A program made the translations under genes and the position numbers. Below, one piece after another: positions 36,346 through 45,124 of a DNA stretch of 64,000 nucleotides. Numbering within the stretch: the stretch's first letter is position 1; each line of letters opens with the position of its first letter. Location of the stretch: contig NZ_QSUN01000005.1 in NCBI RefSeq assembly GCF_003438995.1, positions 1-64,000 of the forward strand, written 5' to 3'. Origin of the DNA: Bacteroides sp. OM05-12 (GTDB lineage: Bacteria > Bacteroidota > Bacteroidia > Bacteroidales > Bacteroidaceae). The notes below the pieces were generated by a model. The model worked only from the letters and a program-made list of their open reading frames with translations, was not told where the DNA came from and did no database searches.

Positions 36346-37590
36346 ATGAGTAAAAAGATATATACGCAAATAAGAAATGAATGGCATTCCAACTGGTGGT
36401 TGGCATTGGAACTGCTGTTGGTGAGTGTCGTGATGTGGTATGTGGTAGATTATATGTTTGTAATAACGAATACTTATAATGAACCGCATGGTTTCGATGT
36501 CTCACATTGTTATCTGATTGAAATGGGAAAGTTAACGGATAAAAGTTCGGATTATATTCCTAATGATACTTTGCTTGTCGAGGAGATAGAAACACTGGTC
36601 GATCGTTTACGTCATAGACCGGAAGTAGAAGCGGTAAGTCTTTCGGCAAACTCTTATCCTTATAATGGGAGTAATAGCAGTATAACAATCCGGTATGACA
36701 CTTTGCTGTCTGATTATTGCATAGTCCGTTCTGTAACTCCGGATTTCTTTCGGGTTTTTCGTTATGAGGGAATTCGTGGAGAAACACCGGAAGAACTGGC
36801 GCAAATGTTATCGGACGGGAACTTTATGGCTTCGGATAATCTTTTTCTATCTAAATATGATCAAAGGTTAACCTCATTTGTAGGGAAGTCTTTCTTTTTA
36901 GGTAATGATTCGGCACAGACTTTCCGCTTAATTGCTTCTTTAAATCCTGTGCGTTATAGTGATTACGAACCGGTTTGGTCTTGGACTTCTTGTTTTGTGG
37001 TTTCTTTGTTACTGCGTGATTGGTATGACACTAATTTGGAACTATGTGTCAGAGTAAAAGCAGATCAGGATGTTGACTTTATCGAACGTTTGAGGGCGGA
37101 TAGTGAGAAACAATTTCGTATCGGTAATGTGTTTATTGCCGATATTGTACCTTTTGCAAATATAAGGCGTGATTATCAGATGGATGAGACAATCCAGATA
37201 CGTAATTATCTTTTCGGCATGGGCTTTCTCCTGCTGAACATTTTCTTAGGCTTGTTGGGAACATTTTGGTTTCGTACACAGCAACGGCGCAGTGAGATTG
37301 CTTTGCGTAAGGCTTTGGGCAGTACGAACCGGGATGTATTCAGACGTTTGCTGGCAGAGGGAATGGTAATATTGGTGATTGCCACGATACCTGCTGTTAT
37401 CGTTGACTGGAATCTGGCCTATGCGGAGTTGAATTACTGGATGAACGGGACGACACTGGAGCCTGTACGGTTCATTATTACGGTGGCAATCACGTTTTTG
37501 CTGATTGCCCTGATGATTGTGCTGGGTACATATATTCCCGCTCGTAAGGCAATGAAGATAGAACCCGCCGAAGCATTGCATGACGAATGA
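36346..37590 (+). CDS. FtsX/MacB-like ABC permease, type B, fourth copy
   Basis: This 414-residue protein starts MSKKIYTQIRNEWHSNWWLA, with coupling block RTQQRRSEIALRKALGSTNR and the tail YIPARKAMKIEPAEALHDE. It closes the fourth A-B pair. It is followed by a 167-base gap containing a phased palindrome array before the TolC-like gene. Confidence 0.87.
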   Translation: MSKKIYTQIRNEWHSNWWLALELLLVSVVMWYVVDYMFVITNTYNEPHGFDVSHCYLIEMGKLTDKSSDYIPNDTLLVEEIETLVDRLRHRPEVEAVSLSANSYPYNGSNSSITIRYDTLLSDYCIVRSVTPDFFRVFRYEGIRGETPEELAQMLSDGNFMASDNLFLSKYDQRLTSFVGKSFFLGNDSAQTFRLIASLNPVRYSDYEPVWSWTSCFVVSLLLRDWYDTNLELCVRVKADQDVDFIERLRADSEKQFRIGNVFIADIVPFANIRRDYQMDETIQIRNYLFGMGFLLLNIFLGLLGTFWFRTQQRRSEIALRKALGSTNRDVFRRLLAEGMVILVIATIPAVIVDWNLAYAELNYWMNGTTLEPVRFIITVAITFLLIALMIVLGTYIPARKAMKIEPAEALHDE

Positions 37591-37641
37591 TAAATGTATG
37601 TGTTACGGGAGGGTAGGAGTGAATTTATTTTTCACCCTGAC

Positions 37642-37715
37642 GAAACGAAAGTTTCACAAAATATGGAACAAAAGTTTCATATATTATGAAACAATAGTTC
37701 CATATATTGTGGAAC
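37642..37715. promoter_or_regulatory. Array of palindromes phased at 23 bp upstream of the TolC-like gene
   Basis: GAAACGAAAGTTTC (37642-37655), GGAACAAAAGTTTC (37665-37678) and GAAACAATAGTTCC (37688-37701) are 14-bp palindromes (GRAAC-N4-GTTYC). A half site GGAAC follows at 37711. Spacing is exactly 23 bp throughout, close to two helical turns. This looks like a multi-site operator. The last site ends about 45 bases before the ATG at 37758. Confidence 0.65.
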
Positions 37716-37757
37716 TCGGTGCGGTCAAGGGGGCGTTTATGAATATAATATAGGATT

Positions 37758-39233
37758 ATGAGAAAGAAAAGGTTTGGTGTATTGATATGGGCGGTGGGCT
37801 GTGTGGCAGTCACCCTGTCGGCGCAACGGGAACTGACGTTGAACGAGGCAATCGCCATTGCACGGACGAAAAGTGTGGATGCGGCTGTGGCACTCAACGA
37901 GCTGAAGACGGCTTACTGGGAGTATCGGACGTATAAGGCGGATTTGCTGCCGGAGATGAACTTCACGGGAACATTGCCGAATTACAATAAAAGTTATACA
38001 TCCTATCAGCAGGAGGATGGTTCCTATACTTTTGTCCGCAACAATAATCTGGGGTTAAGCGGTAATCTTTCTATCGACCAGAATCTTTGGTTCACGGGCG
38101 GTAAACTGTCGCTGAATACCTCGTTGGAGTATATCCGGCAGTTGGGCAGTGGCGGACAAGACCATTTTATGAGCATCCCGATAGCGTTGACATGGACGCA
38201 GCCTATCTTCGGAACGAACGATCTGAAATGGAAACGACGCATAGAGCCGGTGCGTTACCGGGAAGCTAAAGCTGCATTTCTGACAGCGACGGAGGAAGTG
38301 ACGATGAAGACGATTACTTATTTCTTTGAACTCTTGTTGGCGAAAGAAAATGTGGGGATTGCCCGTCAGAATGTGGAGAATGCCGACCGTTTGTATGAGG
38401 TGGCGCAGGCAAAACGCCGTATGGGACAGATTTCGGAGAACGAACTGTTACAGCTGAAACTGGCGGCATTGAAAGCGCGTGCCACACTGACCGATAATGA
38501 AAGCAACCTGAATGCGAAGATGTTTCAGTTGCGGGCTTTTCTCGGACTGGACGAGCAGGAACGGATAGAGCCCGTTGTACCGGAGTCTGTGCCGGAACTT
38601 CGTTTGCAGTATGGTGATGTGCTGGACAAAGCATTGGCAAACAATAGTTTTGCCCTCAATATCCGCCGCCGTCAGTTGGAGGCAGATTATAGCGTGGCTA
38701 CCGCCAAAGGCAACTTGCGCAGTATAGACCTGTATGCTTCCATCGGTCTGACGGGTGAAGACCGGATATTCTCGGATGCTTATGACCGCCTCAAGAACAA
38801 TCAGATTGTAGAGGTAGGCGTCAAGATTCCTATTCTCGACTGGGGCAAACGGCGGGGCAAGGTGAAGATTGCGCAGAGCAATCGGGAAGTGGCGGCATCG
38901 AAGATCAAGCAGGAACAGATGAACTTTAATCAGGACATCTTCTTGCTGGTGGAGCAGTTCAACAATCAGGCGGCACAGCTCCGTATTGCCAATGAGGCGG
39001 ATACCATCGCCCGTCAGCGTTATCGCACGAGCATCGAGACGTTTATGATAGGTAAGATAAATACGCTCGACCTGAACGATGCACAGGTCTCGAAAGATGA
39101 GGCAAGGCAGAAGCATATCTCGGAACTCTATTACTATTGGTATTATTTTTACCAGATACGGAGTCTGACGCTATGGGACTTTAAGAATAATCGGGAATTA
39201 GAGACGGATTTCGATGCCGTAATAAAGGGATAA
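37758..39233 (+). CDS. TolC-family outer-membrane efflux channel
   Basis: The 491-residue protein has a signal peptide (residues 1-22, ending LSAQ) and two OEP repeats of long helices (from about 25-245 and 280-470), with the typical ELTLNEAIAIA start and the VGVKIPILDWGKRRGKVK strand. It would complete a tripartite exporter with the adaptor and the inner-membrane permeases. The gene and the two after it look richer in G+C than the permease genes. Confidence 0.9.
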   Translation: MRKKRFGVLIWAVGCVAVTLSAQRELTLNEAIAIARTKSVDAAVALNELKTAYWEYRTYKADLLPEMNFTGTLPNYNKSYTSYQQEDGSYTFVRNNNLGLSGNLSIDQNLWFTGGKLSLNTSLEYIRQLGSGGQDHFMSIPIALTWTQPIFGTNDLKWKRRIEPVRYREAKAAFLTATEEVTMKTITYFFELLLAKENVGIARQNVENADRLYEVAQAKRRMGQISENELLQLKLAALKARATLTDNESNLNAKMFQLRAFLGLDEQERIEPVVPESVPELRLQYGDVLDKALANNSFALNIRRRQLEADYSVATAKGNLRSIDLYASIGLTGEDRIFSDAYDRLKNNQIVEVGVKIPILDWGKRRGKVKIAQSNREVAASKIKQEQMNFNQDIFLLVEQFNNQAAQLRIANEADTIARQRYRTSIETFMIGKINTLDLNDAQVSKDEARQKHISELYYYWYYFYQIRSLTLWDFKNNRELETDFDAVIKG

Positions 39234-39276
39234 TACGTATCTTTACCACCGTTACTTTGATAAACAAGAACAAATT

Positions 39277-40644
39277 ATGATATTAATAATAGATGATGAC
39301 AGTTCGATTCGTTCCTCGCTGACGTTTATGCTGAAACGTGCGGGATATGAGACGGAAGCCGTGCCGGGCCCGAAAGAGGCGATAGAGGTAGTTCGCTCCA
39401 CTGAACCGGAACTGATTCTGATGGATATGAACTTCTCGCTGAGCACATCGGGAGAAGAAGGGCTGACGCTGCTGCGCCAAGTGCGCATCTTCCGTCCGGA
39501 AGTACCTGTCATCCTGATGACGGCATGGGGCAGCATACAGCTTGCGGTACAGGGTATGCAGGCGGGAGCTTTCGACTTTATCACAAAACCTTGGGTGAAC
39601 AGCGCTTTCCTTAAATCCGTAGAGACGGCACTTGCATTGAACCGCAAAGAAGACATCGCTCCTGCGTCCAACCGTGGAGAAATGGACGGGAAGTTCAGGT
39701 TTGATAAGATTATAGGGCGGTCTCCGGCATTACTCGGCGTACTCAATACCATCGGGCGTATAGCCAAGACCAACGCTTCCGTGCTGATTACCGGAGAAAG
39801 CGGAACGGGTAAGGAGCTGATAGCCGAAGCCATCCACATGAACAGTCCGCGTGCAAAGGAAGGTTTTGTCAAGGTCAATCTGGGAGGCATCTCCCAAAGT
39901 CTGTTTGAGAGTGAAATGTTCGGACATAAGAAGGGAGCATTCACGGATGCGGGAACCGACAGGATAGGGCGCTTTGAACTGGCAAACAGGGGGACGATAT
40001 TTCTGGATGAGATAGGAGACTTGGAACTGGGTTGTCAGGTAAAGCTGCTACGGGTGTTGCAAGACCAGACATTTGAAATGCTGGGCGACAGTCGTCCGCG
40101 CAAGGTGGATGTGCGTGTGGTGAGCGCCACCAACCGTGACCTTACGCAGATGGTGCATGAACATACGTTCAGGGAAGATCTTTTTTATCGTATCAATCTG
40201 ATAACCGTCCATCTGCCGGCGTTGCGGGAACGGCGGGAGGATATTCCTCTGTTGGCGCATTATTTTGCCGACAAACAGAGCGAGCTGAACGGATTGCCCC
40301 GTGTGGAGTTTGCTTCGGATGCGGTGGAGTTCCTGAAACGCTTGCCGTATCAGGGCAATATCAGGGAACTCAAGAATCTGGTGGAGCGCACGATGCTTGT
40401 CAGTGGAAAGGAGTTACTCACGGCACAAGACTTTGACGCGCAATATCTCCGTCGCGATGAACCTGCGCAGGCGGGTTTCCGTCCGGGCATGACGCTCGAA
40501 GAGATGGAGTGCCAGACTATCTTGCAAGCACTGGACAAGTACAATAATAACCTGTCGCAGGTAGCTTCGCAACTGGGCATCAGTCGTGCGGCTCTTTATC
40601 GTCGTCTGGAGAAGTACAACATTACGGTGAACGACCGCCGCTAG
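39277..40644 (+). CDS. NtrC-family sigma-54-dependent response regulator
   Basis: The 455-residue protein has a receiver domain (phospho-acceptor D50, K104), an AAA+ domain (Walker A GESGTGKE 173-180, Walker B FLDEIGD with D244/E245) and a C-terminal Fis-type HTH (SQVASQLGISRAALYRRLEK). The sigma-54 contact loop reads GAFTDA (220-225) instead of GAFTGA. It should activate sigma-54 promoters, most likely the one at 25398. It lies 43 bases after the TolC gene and 19 bases before its kinase. Confidence 0.93.
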   Translation: MILIIDDDSSIRSSLTFMLKRAGYETEAVPGPKEAIEVVRSTEPELILMDMNFSLSTSGEEGLTLLRQVRIFRPEVPVILMTAWGSIQLAVQGMQAGAFDFITKPWVNSAFLKSVETALALNRKEDIAPASNRGEMDGKFRFDKIIGRSPALLGVLNTIGRIAKTNASVLITGESGTGKELIAEAIHMNSPRAKEGFVKVNLGGISQSLFESEMFGHKKGAFTDAGTDRIGRFELANRGTIFLDEIGDLELGCQVKLLRVLQDQTFEMLGDSRPRKVDVRVVSATNRDLTQMVHEHTFREDLFYRINLITVHLPALRERREDIPLLAHYFADKQSELNGLPRVEFASDAVEFLKRLPYQGNIRELKNLVERTMLVSGKELLTAQDFDAQYLRRDEPAQAGFRPGMTLEEMECQTILQALDKYNNNLSQVASQLGISRAALYRRLEKYNITVNDRR

Positions 40645-40663
40645 GCATTAAAAACATCCGGTC

Positions 40664-41965
40664 ATGCGAATCAGATATTACTTCCTTATCTTCGTCTTGC
40701 TCTTGCTGGTAGTCCTCTCTCTGATGACTTATCTGATGGCGGGTAATGGCACGACGCTGTTTTATGTCATGGAGTCCGTCATCTTCCTGACCATTGTGTT
40801 CCTGATCGTCTTCTACCGGAAGATAGTAAAGCCCTTGAACACGATAAGCAATGGTATGGACTTGCTGAAAGAACAGGATTTCAGTTCGCGCCTCAGCCCC
40901 GTGGGACAGTATGAGGCCGACCGTATCGTAAAGGTGTTCAACCGGATGATGGAGCAATTGAAGAACGAACGTATCAACCTTCGTGCACAGAATCACTTCT
41001 TGGATTTGCTGATACAGGCTTCTCCTATGGGGGTGGTTATCTTTGATCTGGACGGGCATATCGTCTCTTTGAATCCTTCCGCCGTGCGTATGTTCGGTTT
41101 CACTGTAGAAGCGGAACTGCTTGGTAAGATGCTTGCGGAGATAGATACTCCCTTGTCGCAGGAACTTTTGAATATGCGTTCGGAGGGGGTGCGTACGGTG
41201 CGTCTGAATGATTCCACCATCTATAAATGTACGCTTTCCTCTTTCGTGGACAAGGGGTTCCGCCATTCCTTTATTCTTATCGAGAGTCTGACGCAGGAAG
41301 TGATGAAGGCGGAGAAGAAAGCCTACGAGAAGGTAATCCGCATGATAGCCCACGAGGTAAATAATACGACGGCGGGCATTACTTCCACGCTCGACACGGT
41401 GGACTCTGCCTTAGGCGGAATGCCCGACACGGACGATATACGTGAGGCGATGCAGGTATGCATAGACCGTTGCTTCGGCATGAGCCGTTTCATTACGAAC
41501 TTTGCGGATGTGGTGAAGATTCCCGAACCGTGTGTCTCTCCCGTCAATCTGAATGAGGTGGTACTTTCCTGCAAGCGGTTCATGGAGACCGTTTGCCGCA
41601 ACAGGAACATCAGTGTGCACGTGGAACTATGTGAGAAGCCGTTGGACGTAAGTCTGGATACGGTTCTTTTCGAGCAGGTCTTGGTGAACATCATGAAGAA
41701 CGCGGCGGAGAGCATCGGCACGGACGGCGATATTTATATACGTACTACCGCCGCCCCTGTCAGCCTTGAGATTGCGGATACAGGCAAGGGGATAGACAAG
41801 GAGACGGAGACAAAGCTCTTTACTCCGTTTTTCTCCACCAAACCGCATGGACAGGGTATCGGACTGATTTTTATCCGTGAAGTCCTGTTGAAACATAATT
41901 GTACTTTCTCCCTGCGCACCTATGCCGACGGGCTGACGAGGTTCAAAATCCGCTTCCCCGCATGA
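40664..41965 (+). CDS. Sensor histidine kinase (HAMP-PAS-HisKA-HATPase), NtrB-like
   Basis: The 433-residue kinase has two N-terminal transmembrane helices (7-26 and 33-51) with almost no periplasmic loop between them. HAMP (52-105), PAS (110-200), a dimerisation box with H230 (RMIAHEVNNTTAG), an N box (NIMKNAAESIG), DTGKGID, TPFFSTK and GQGIGL follow. The lack of a sensor loop suggests it senses membrane or intracellular cues, or the transporter itself, as in Bce-type systems. It pairs with the upstream regulator. Confidence 0.93.
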   Translation: MRIRYYFLIFVLLLLVVLSLMTYLMAGNGTTLFYVMESVIFLTIVFLIVFYRKIVKPLNTISNGMDLLKEQDFSSRLSPVGQYEADRIVKVFNRMMEQLKNERINLRAQNHFLDLLIQASPMGVVIFDLDGHIVSLNPSAVRMFGFTVEAELLGKMLAEIDTPLSQELLNMRSEGVRTVRLNDSTIYKCTLSSFVDKGFRHSFILIESLTQEVMKAEKKAYEKVIRMIAHEVNNTTAGITSTLDTVDSALGGMPDTDDIREAMQVCIDRCFGMSRFITNFADVVKIPEPCVSPVNLNEVVLSCKRFMETVCRNRNISVHVELCEKPLDVSLDTVLFEQVLVNIMKNAAESIGTDGDIYIRTTAAPVSLEIADTGKGIDKETETKLFTPFFSTKPHGQGIGLIFIREVLLKHNCTFSLRTYADGLTRFKIRFPA

Positions 41966-42014
41966 TATAGGTAGGGGCATCTGTAGGTCGCTTTTCTCTC
42001 CTTTTCTGTTCACT

Positions 42015-42110
42015 ATGGCACGAACGTATGTGTTCGCTATGGCATGAACGTACGTGTTCACTATGACATGAACGTATGTGTTCACTATGGCATGAACGTA
42101 TGTGTTGCGG
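42015..42110 (+). repeat. 24-bp tandem repeat, four units
   Basis: Units start at 42015, 42039, 42063 and 42087 and read approximately ATGGCATGAACGTATGTGTT plus CACT. Each contains GAAC-N6-GTTC. It lies 50 bases downstream of the kinase stop codon. There are no spacers, so it is not CRISPR. Confidence 0.8.
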
Positions 42111-42122
42111 TAGGTCAAACTA

Positions 42123-42759
42123 AATGCCGAAGGTTCGCGGATGACACGGATCGGGCGGATAGGAACGGATTCAATCCGTCTTTATCAGCTTCATCCGCGT
42201 CATCTGCGAACCCTGTTCTTATGGAGAAGCCAAGGAAGCTCTCCATCTGTTTATAGAGGGAGTACCCCGTAGGGGGGAGGGAGTTCTTCTAAGTTGATAA
42301 CTCCTCCGTCACTTCGTGCCACCTCCTCTATAAACAGAGGAGGAGCTGTCCCCCCTCTTAATGCCGAAGGTTCGCGGACGACACGGATCGAGCGGATAGG
42401 AACGGATTCAATCCGTCTTTATCAGCTCCATCCGCGTCATTCGCGAACCCTGTTCTTATGGAGAATCCAAGGAAGCTCTCCCTCTGTTTATAGAGGGAGT
42501 ACCCCGTAGGGGGGAGAGAGTTCTTCTAAGTTGATAACTCCTCCGTCACTTCGTGCCACCTCCTCTATAAACAGAGGAGGATTTGGGAATCCTCTTAATG
42601 CCGAAGGTTCGTGGACGACACGGATCAGGCGGATAGGAACGGATTCAATCCGTCTTTATCAGCTTCATCTACGTCATCCGCGAACCCTGTTCTTATGGAG
42701 AAGCCAAGAAAGCTCTCCCTCTGTTTATAGAAGGAGTACCCCGTAGGGGGAGGGAGTTC
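42123..42759 (+). repeat. 237-bp tandem repeat, 2.7 units, with internal palindromes
   Basis: Units begin at 42123, 42360 and 42597 (AATGCCGAAGGTTCG...), giving an exact period of 237; the third stops after about 163 bases at the 3' end of the PL9-like gene. Each unit contains the GGTTCGCGGATGAC/GTCATCCGCGAACC pair and the CTGTTTATAGAGGGAG / CCTCTATAAACAG pair also found at 23 kb and 50 kb. Short open frames here are repeat artefacts. The rest of the gap 41966-42765 is covered by the 24-bp array. Confidence 0.85.
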
Positions 42760-42765
42760 TTTCTA

Positions 42766-45027
42766 TTACATCTTCATGAATTTCCGTACACTTCTCTTGT
42801 CATCCTTGCCGACGATAATCACGGCATAAACACCCTTAGACAGATTTGCTGTGTCCACCACCTGCATGTTTTGCGATGCAGACACTACTGCTCCGTTCAT
42901 GGAAACGATTTGCAAAGAAGCAATCTCACCGTAAACGATCAAGGCAGTCTCGGTCTGGTACATATCGAAGGATTCTTCTTTGGCGGAATCTATGGCAGAA
43001 GGATCGTCGTCATCATCATTCTCCACCTCTTTATAACCCGAAACATACAGGTCGGTGATGTACATATCGCCGCCTTTGGTGTTCGTCAGCTTGACAAGAA
43101 TCGGTGATTTCGTTTTTGTACATAGGGCTGCGATATCCTGTTCGGCAGAAGTGCCCGTGCTGTAATCCTTTGTCTTATCTGCCGACCATGTAGCACCGTT
43201 GTCCACAGAATAATTTACCTTTAGCGTTCTGCCGCCCGTGCAATAGAGTGTTGCTTTCAGTGAGCGCAGACTTGGCAAGGTGAATGTAACGGAAGTCTCC
43301 TTTTGGATGCGGAGGGCACCTTTGCTACCGCCGTAATTACTGTTGGGCCGGTCTTCGGGGGCATCACCTGTTCCGTCTGCCGATTTACCTACATAGGCCG
43401 GTTTTACGTTGGCAGATAAATCCCCGATGACGGAAGATATGGTTTGAGGAAGGGCGGCATCCTGAAACTTATACCAGTCGATGAATACATCCTCTGCATA
43501 ATATTTACCGTTTTCTTCCCATTCATTGTCACCCGGTTCTACTTCGGGCACACTACCGTCGTTCTCAGGCATTACGAGCGTATATTCATTGTTATCCGTG
43601 CCATATTCAAAAGCACCCATATCGGCTGTTCCGTTGTGAGGAAGCGATAGCGTAATCCCGTAACCGGTCTTTGTGCCGCAAAGTTTATATTCCTCTTTAT
43701 CGCAGTCTTCTGTTTGCAGGTTATCGATGTTCGTTCCCTTATCTTTGAAGATACTGTTGGCGGTCAGTCGTCCGAACTTCAGCGGAAGTTGTCCGTCTGC
43801 TTGTCGCTTTGCAATGGCATCCTCATATGCCAGACTGATAAATTCGGAAGTATGGTCGTTGACCTTTTTGCTATAAGATGCCCCGGTGAACGGGTCGGTA
43901 CCGTCACGGTCGCTATACGGACTTGCACCGTCGATATCCGTCCAACTGCAAGTCTTTGTATCTACAGTGGAGATGGTGTTCTTGTTAGTTTGGAACTGAT
44001 GGTTGCGTTCCTTTCCGCCGAATCCGACGCAGTTGTACACGTGCCATTTGCCATTGGCGGGAGCAGCCATGTTGAACCCGAAGTTGATACCGTTTCTCAC
44101 GGAAACGCAGTTGAGCATATACGTTCCTTCATTATGATTGTTTTGGTCGAAGCCCTTATTCAGATTATCCGCCGATATACAGTTTGTAAAGACATGTCCG
44201 CCGTAAGACCTTGTTTTCTCATTGCTTCCGCCCATCTTGAAACCATTGCCGTTTCCTTTGTTGTAACCGTTCTTCATGGTCCAGCAGTTATCTACGACAA
44301 TCGGGAATACCGTATAATAGAAGTCCCATCCGTCATCCGAGTTGTACCATGAGCGGCATCCGTGAAACTCGTTTCCCGGTCCGGGAAATAATTTTACGGC
44401 AAATCCGTCGGCATCACCGCCGTTGCTCCACACATCACAGTTATTATAAGAATCACAGTTGAGCACGATGTTATAACGTCCGTATTCAAACTTCTGGTTA
44501 CGGGTGTTCTCCCCGTTGCTTCCTTTTCCGAATCCCTGCTGCAGTCCTGTATCACCGTTATCATGGAATGTACATCTTTCAATCACACAGAAGCTGCCTT
44601 CCAGTTTCATGGCATTGTCCGGAGCATTGCAGAATTCCAAGCCCTTGTAGTGCCAGTAGTTGGCTCCTATCTTGTGATAGATACCGCGATTGGCTTTGGC
44701 TACATCCTCCGGGGTATTTGCCAGCTTCTCGAAATTGATGACCGGCTTCTCGTCTTCGTAAGCAAACAGGCAGATACGTGCATCCTTTGTTCCGGTTTGC
44801 GTCACATTGATGGTAGCTGTGGGGTAGTAAGTTCCTCCTCTTACATAGCAAATATCTCCCGCCTGAAGCATGGATATCGCTTTCTCGATGGTAGCGAAAG
44901 GAGCTTCCAACTTACCGGAATTACTATCTTTCCCATCCGGTGAGACGTAATAAGTCTTTGCATCAATATGGGTTATGTTCAGTATCAGGCATACTGCAAT
45001 CATTACATAGGTCAGTTTGTTTTTCAT
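42766..45027 (-). CDS. Secreted PL9-like polysaccharide (pectin) lyase with sorting tail
   Basis: The 753-residue protein has a signal peptide (residues 1-23) and a right-handed beta-helix beginning KTYYVSPDGKDSNSG. The block GGDADGFAVKLFPGPGN, then GCRSWYNSDDGWDFYY near residues 205-240, is typical of PL9 pectate and rhamnogalacturonan lyases; the Lys in FAVKLF is the likely catalytic base. A beta-sandwich (about 510-680) and a Por-type tail (ending KGVYAVIIVGKDDKRSVRKF) follow. It is not within a SusC/SusD locus here. The pectic substrate is inferred from the family. Confidence 0.85.
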   Translation of the reverse strand: MKNKLTYVMIAVCLILNITHIDAKTYYVSPDGKDSNSGKLEAPFATIEKAISMLQAGDICYVRGGTYYPTATINVTQTGTKDARICLFAYEDEKPVINFEKLANTPEDVAKANRGIYHKIGANYWHYKGLEFCNAPDNAMKLEGSFCVIERCTFHDNGDTGLQQGFGKGSNGENTRNQKFEYGRYNIVLNCDSYNNCDVWSNGGDADGFAVKLFPGPGNEFHGCRSWYNSDDGWDFYYTVFPIVVDNCWTMKNGYNKGNGNGFKMGGSNEKTRSYGGHVFTNCISADNLNKGFDQNNHNEGTYMLNCVSVRNGINFGFNMAAPANGKWHVYNCVGFGGKERNHQFQTNKNTISTVDTKTCSWTDIDGASPYSDRDGTDPFTGASYSKKVNDHTSEFISLAYEDAIAKRQADGQLPLKFGRLTANSIFKDKGTNIDNLQTEDCDKEEYKLCGTKTGYGITLSLPHNGTADMGAFEYGTDNNEYTLVMPENDGSVPEVEPGDNEWEENGKYYAEDVFIDWYKFQDAALPQTISSVIGDLSANVKPAYVGKSADGTGDAPEDRPNSNYGGSKGALRIQKETSVTFTLPSLRSLKATLYCTGGRTLKVNYSVDNGATWSADKTKDYSTGTSAEQDIAALCTKTKSPILVKLTNTKGGDMYITDLYVSGYKEVENDDDDDPSAIDSAKEESFDMYQTETALIVYGEIASLQIVSMNGAVVSASQNMQVVDTANLSKGVYAVIIVGKDDKRSVRKFMKM

Positions 45028-45124
45028 TCTATATTCCTTTTAAGTTTAACTTATCTGAATGCAAAACTATGCTTTATGCTGCAAACCTATGTGAACATAT
45101 TAATTTTCTATGTAGAGAAATTGA

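Noticed and set aside
25457..39233. Simple MacAB-TolC macrolide exporter
   Set aside because: MacB carries its ATPase and permease in one polypeptide. Here the ATPase is separate and there are eight permeases of two types.
38314..41353. Long minus-strand frames opposite tolC, the regulator and the kinase (up to 243 residues)
   Set aside because: They mirror the codon pattern of strong plus-strand genes with clear domains, have no recognisable motifs and arise from higher GC.
42294..42746. Two near-identical 71-residue open frames (MITPPSLRATSSINRGG...)
   Set aside because: They are the same frame repeated because of the 237-bp tandem unit, have no ribosome-binding site, and similar sequence occurs in other non-coding repeat blocks.
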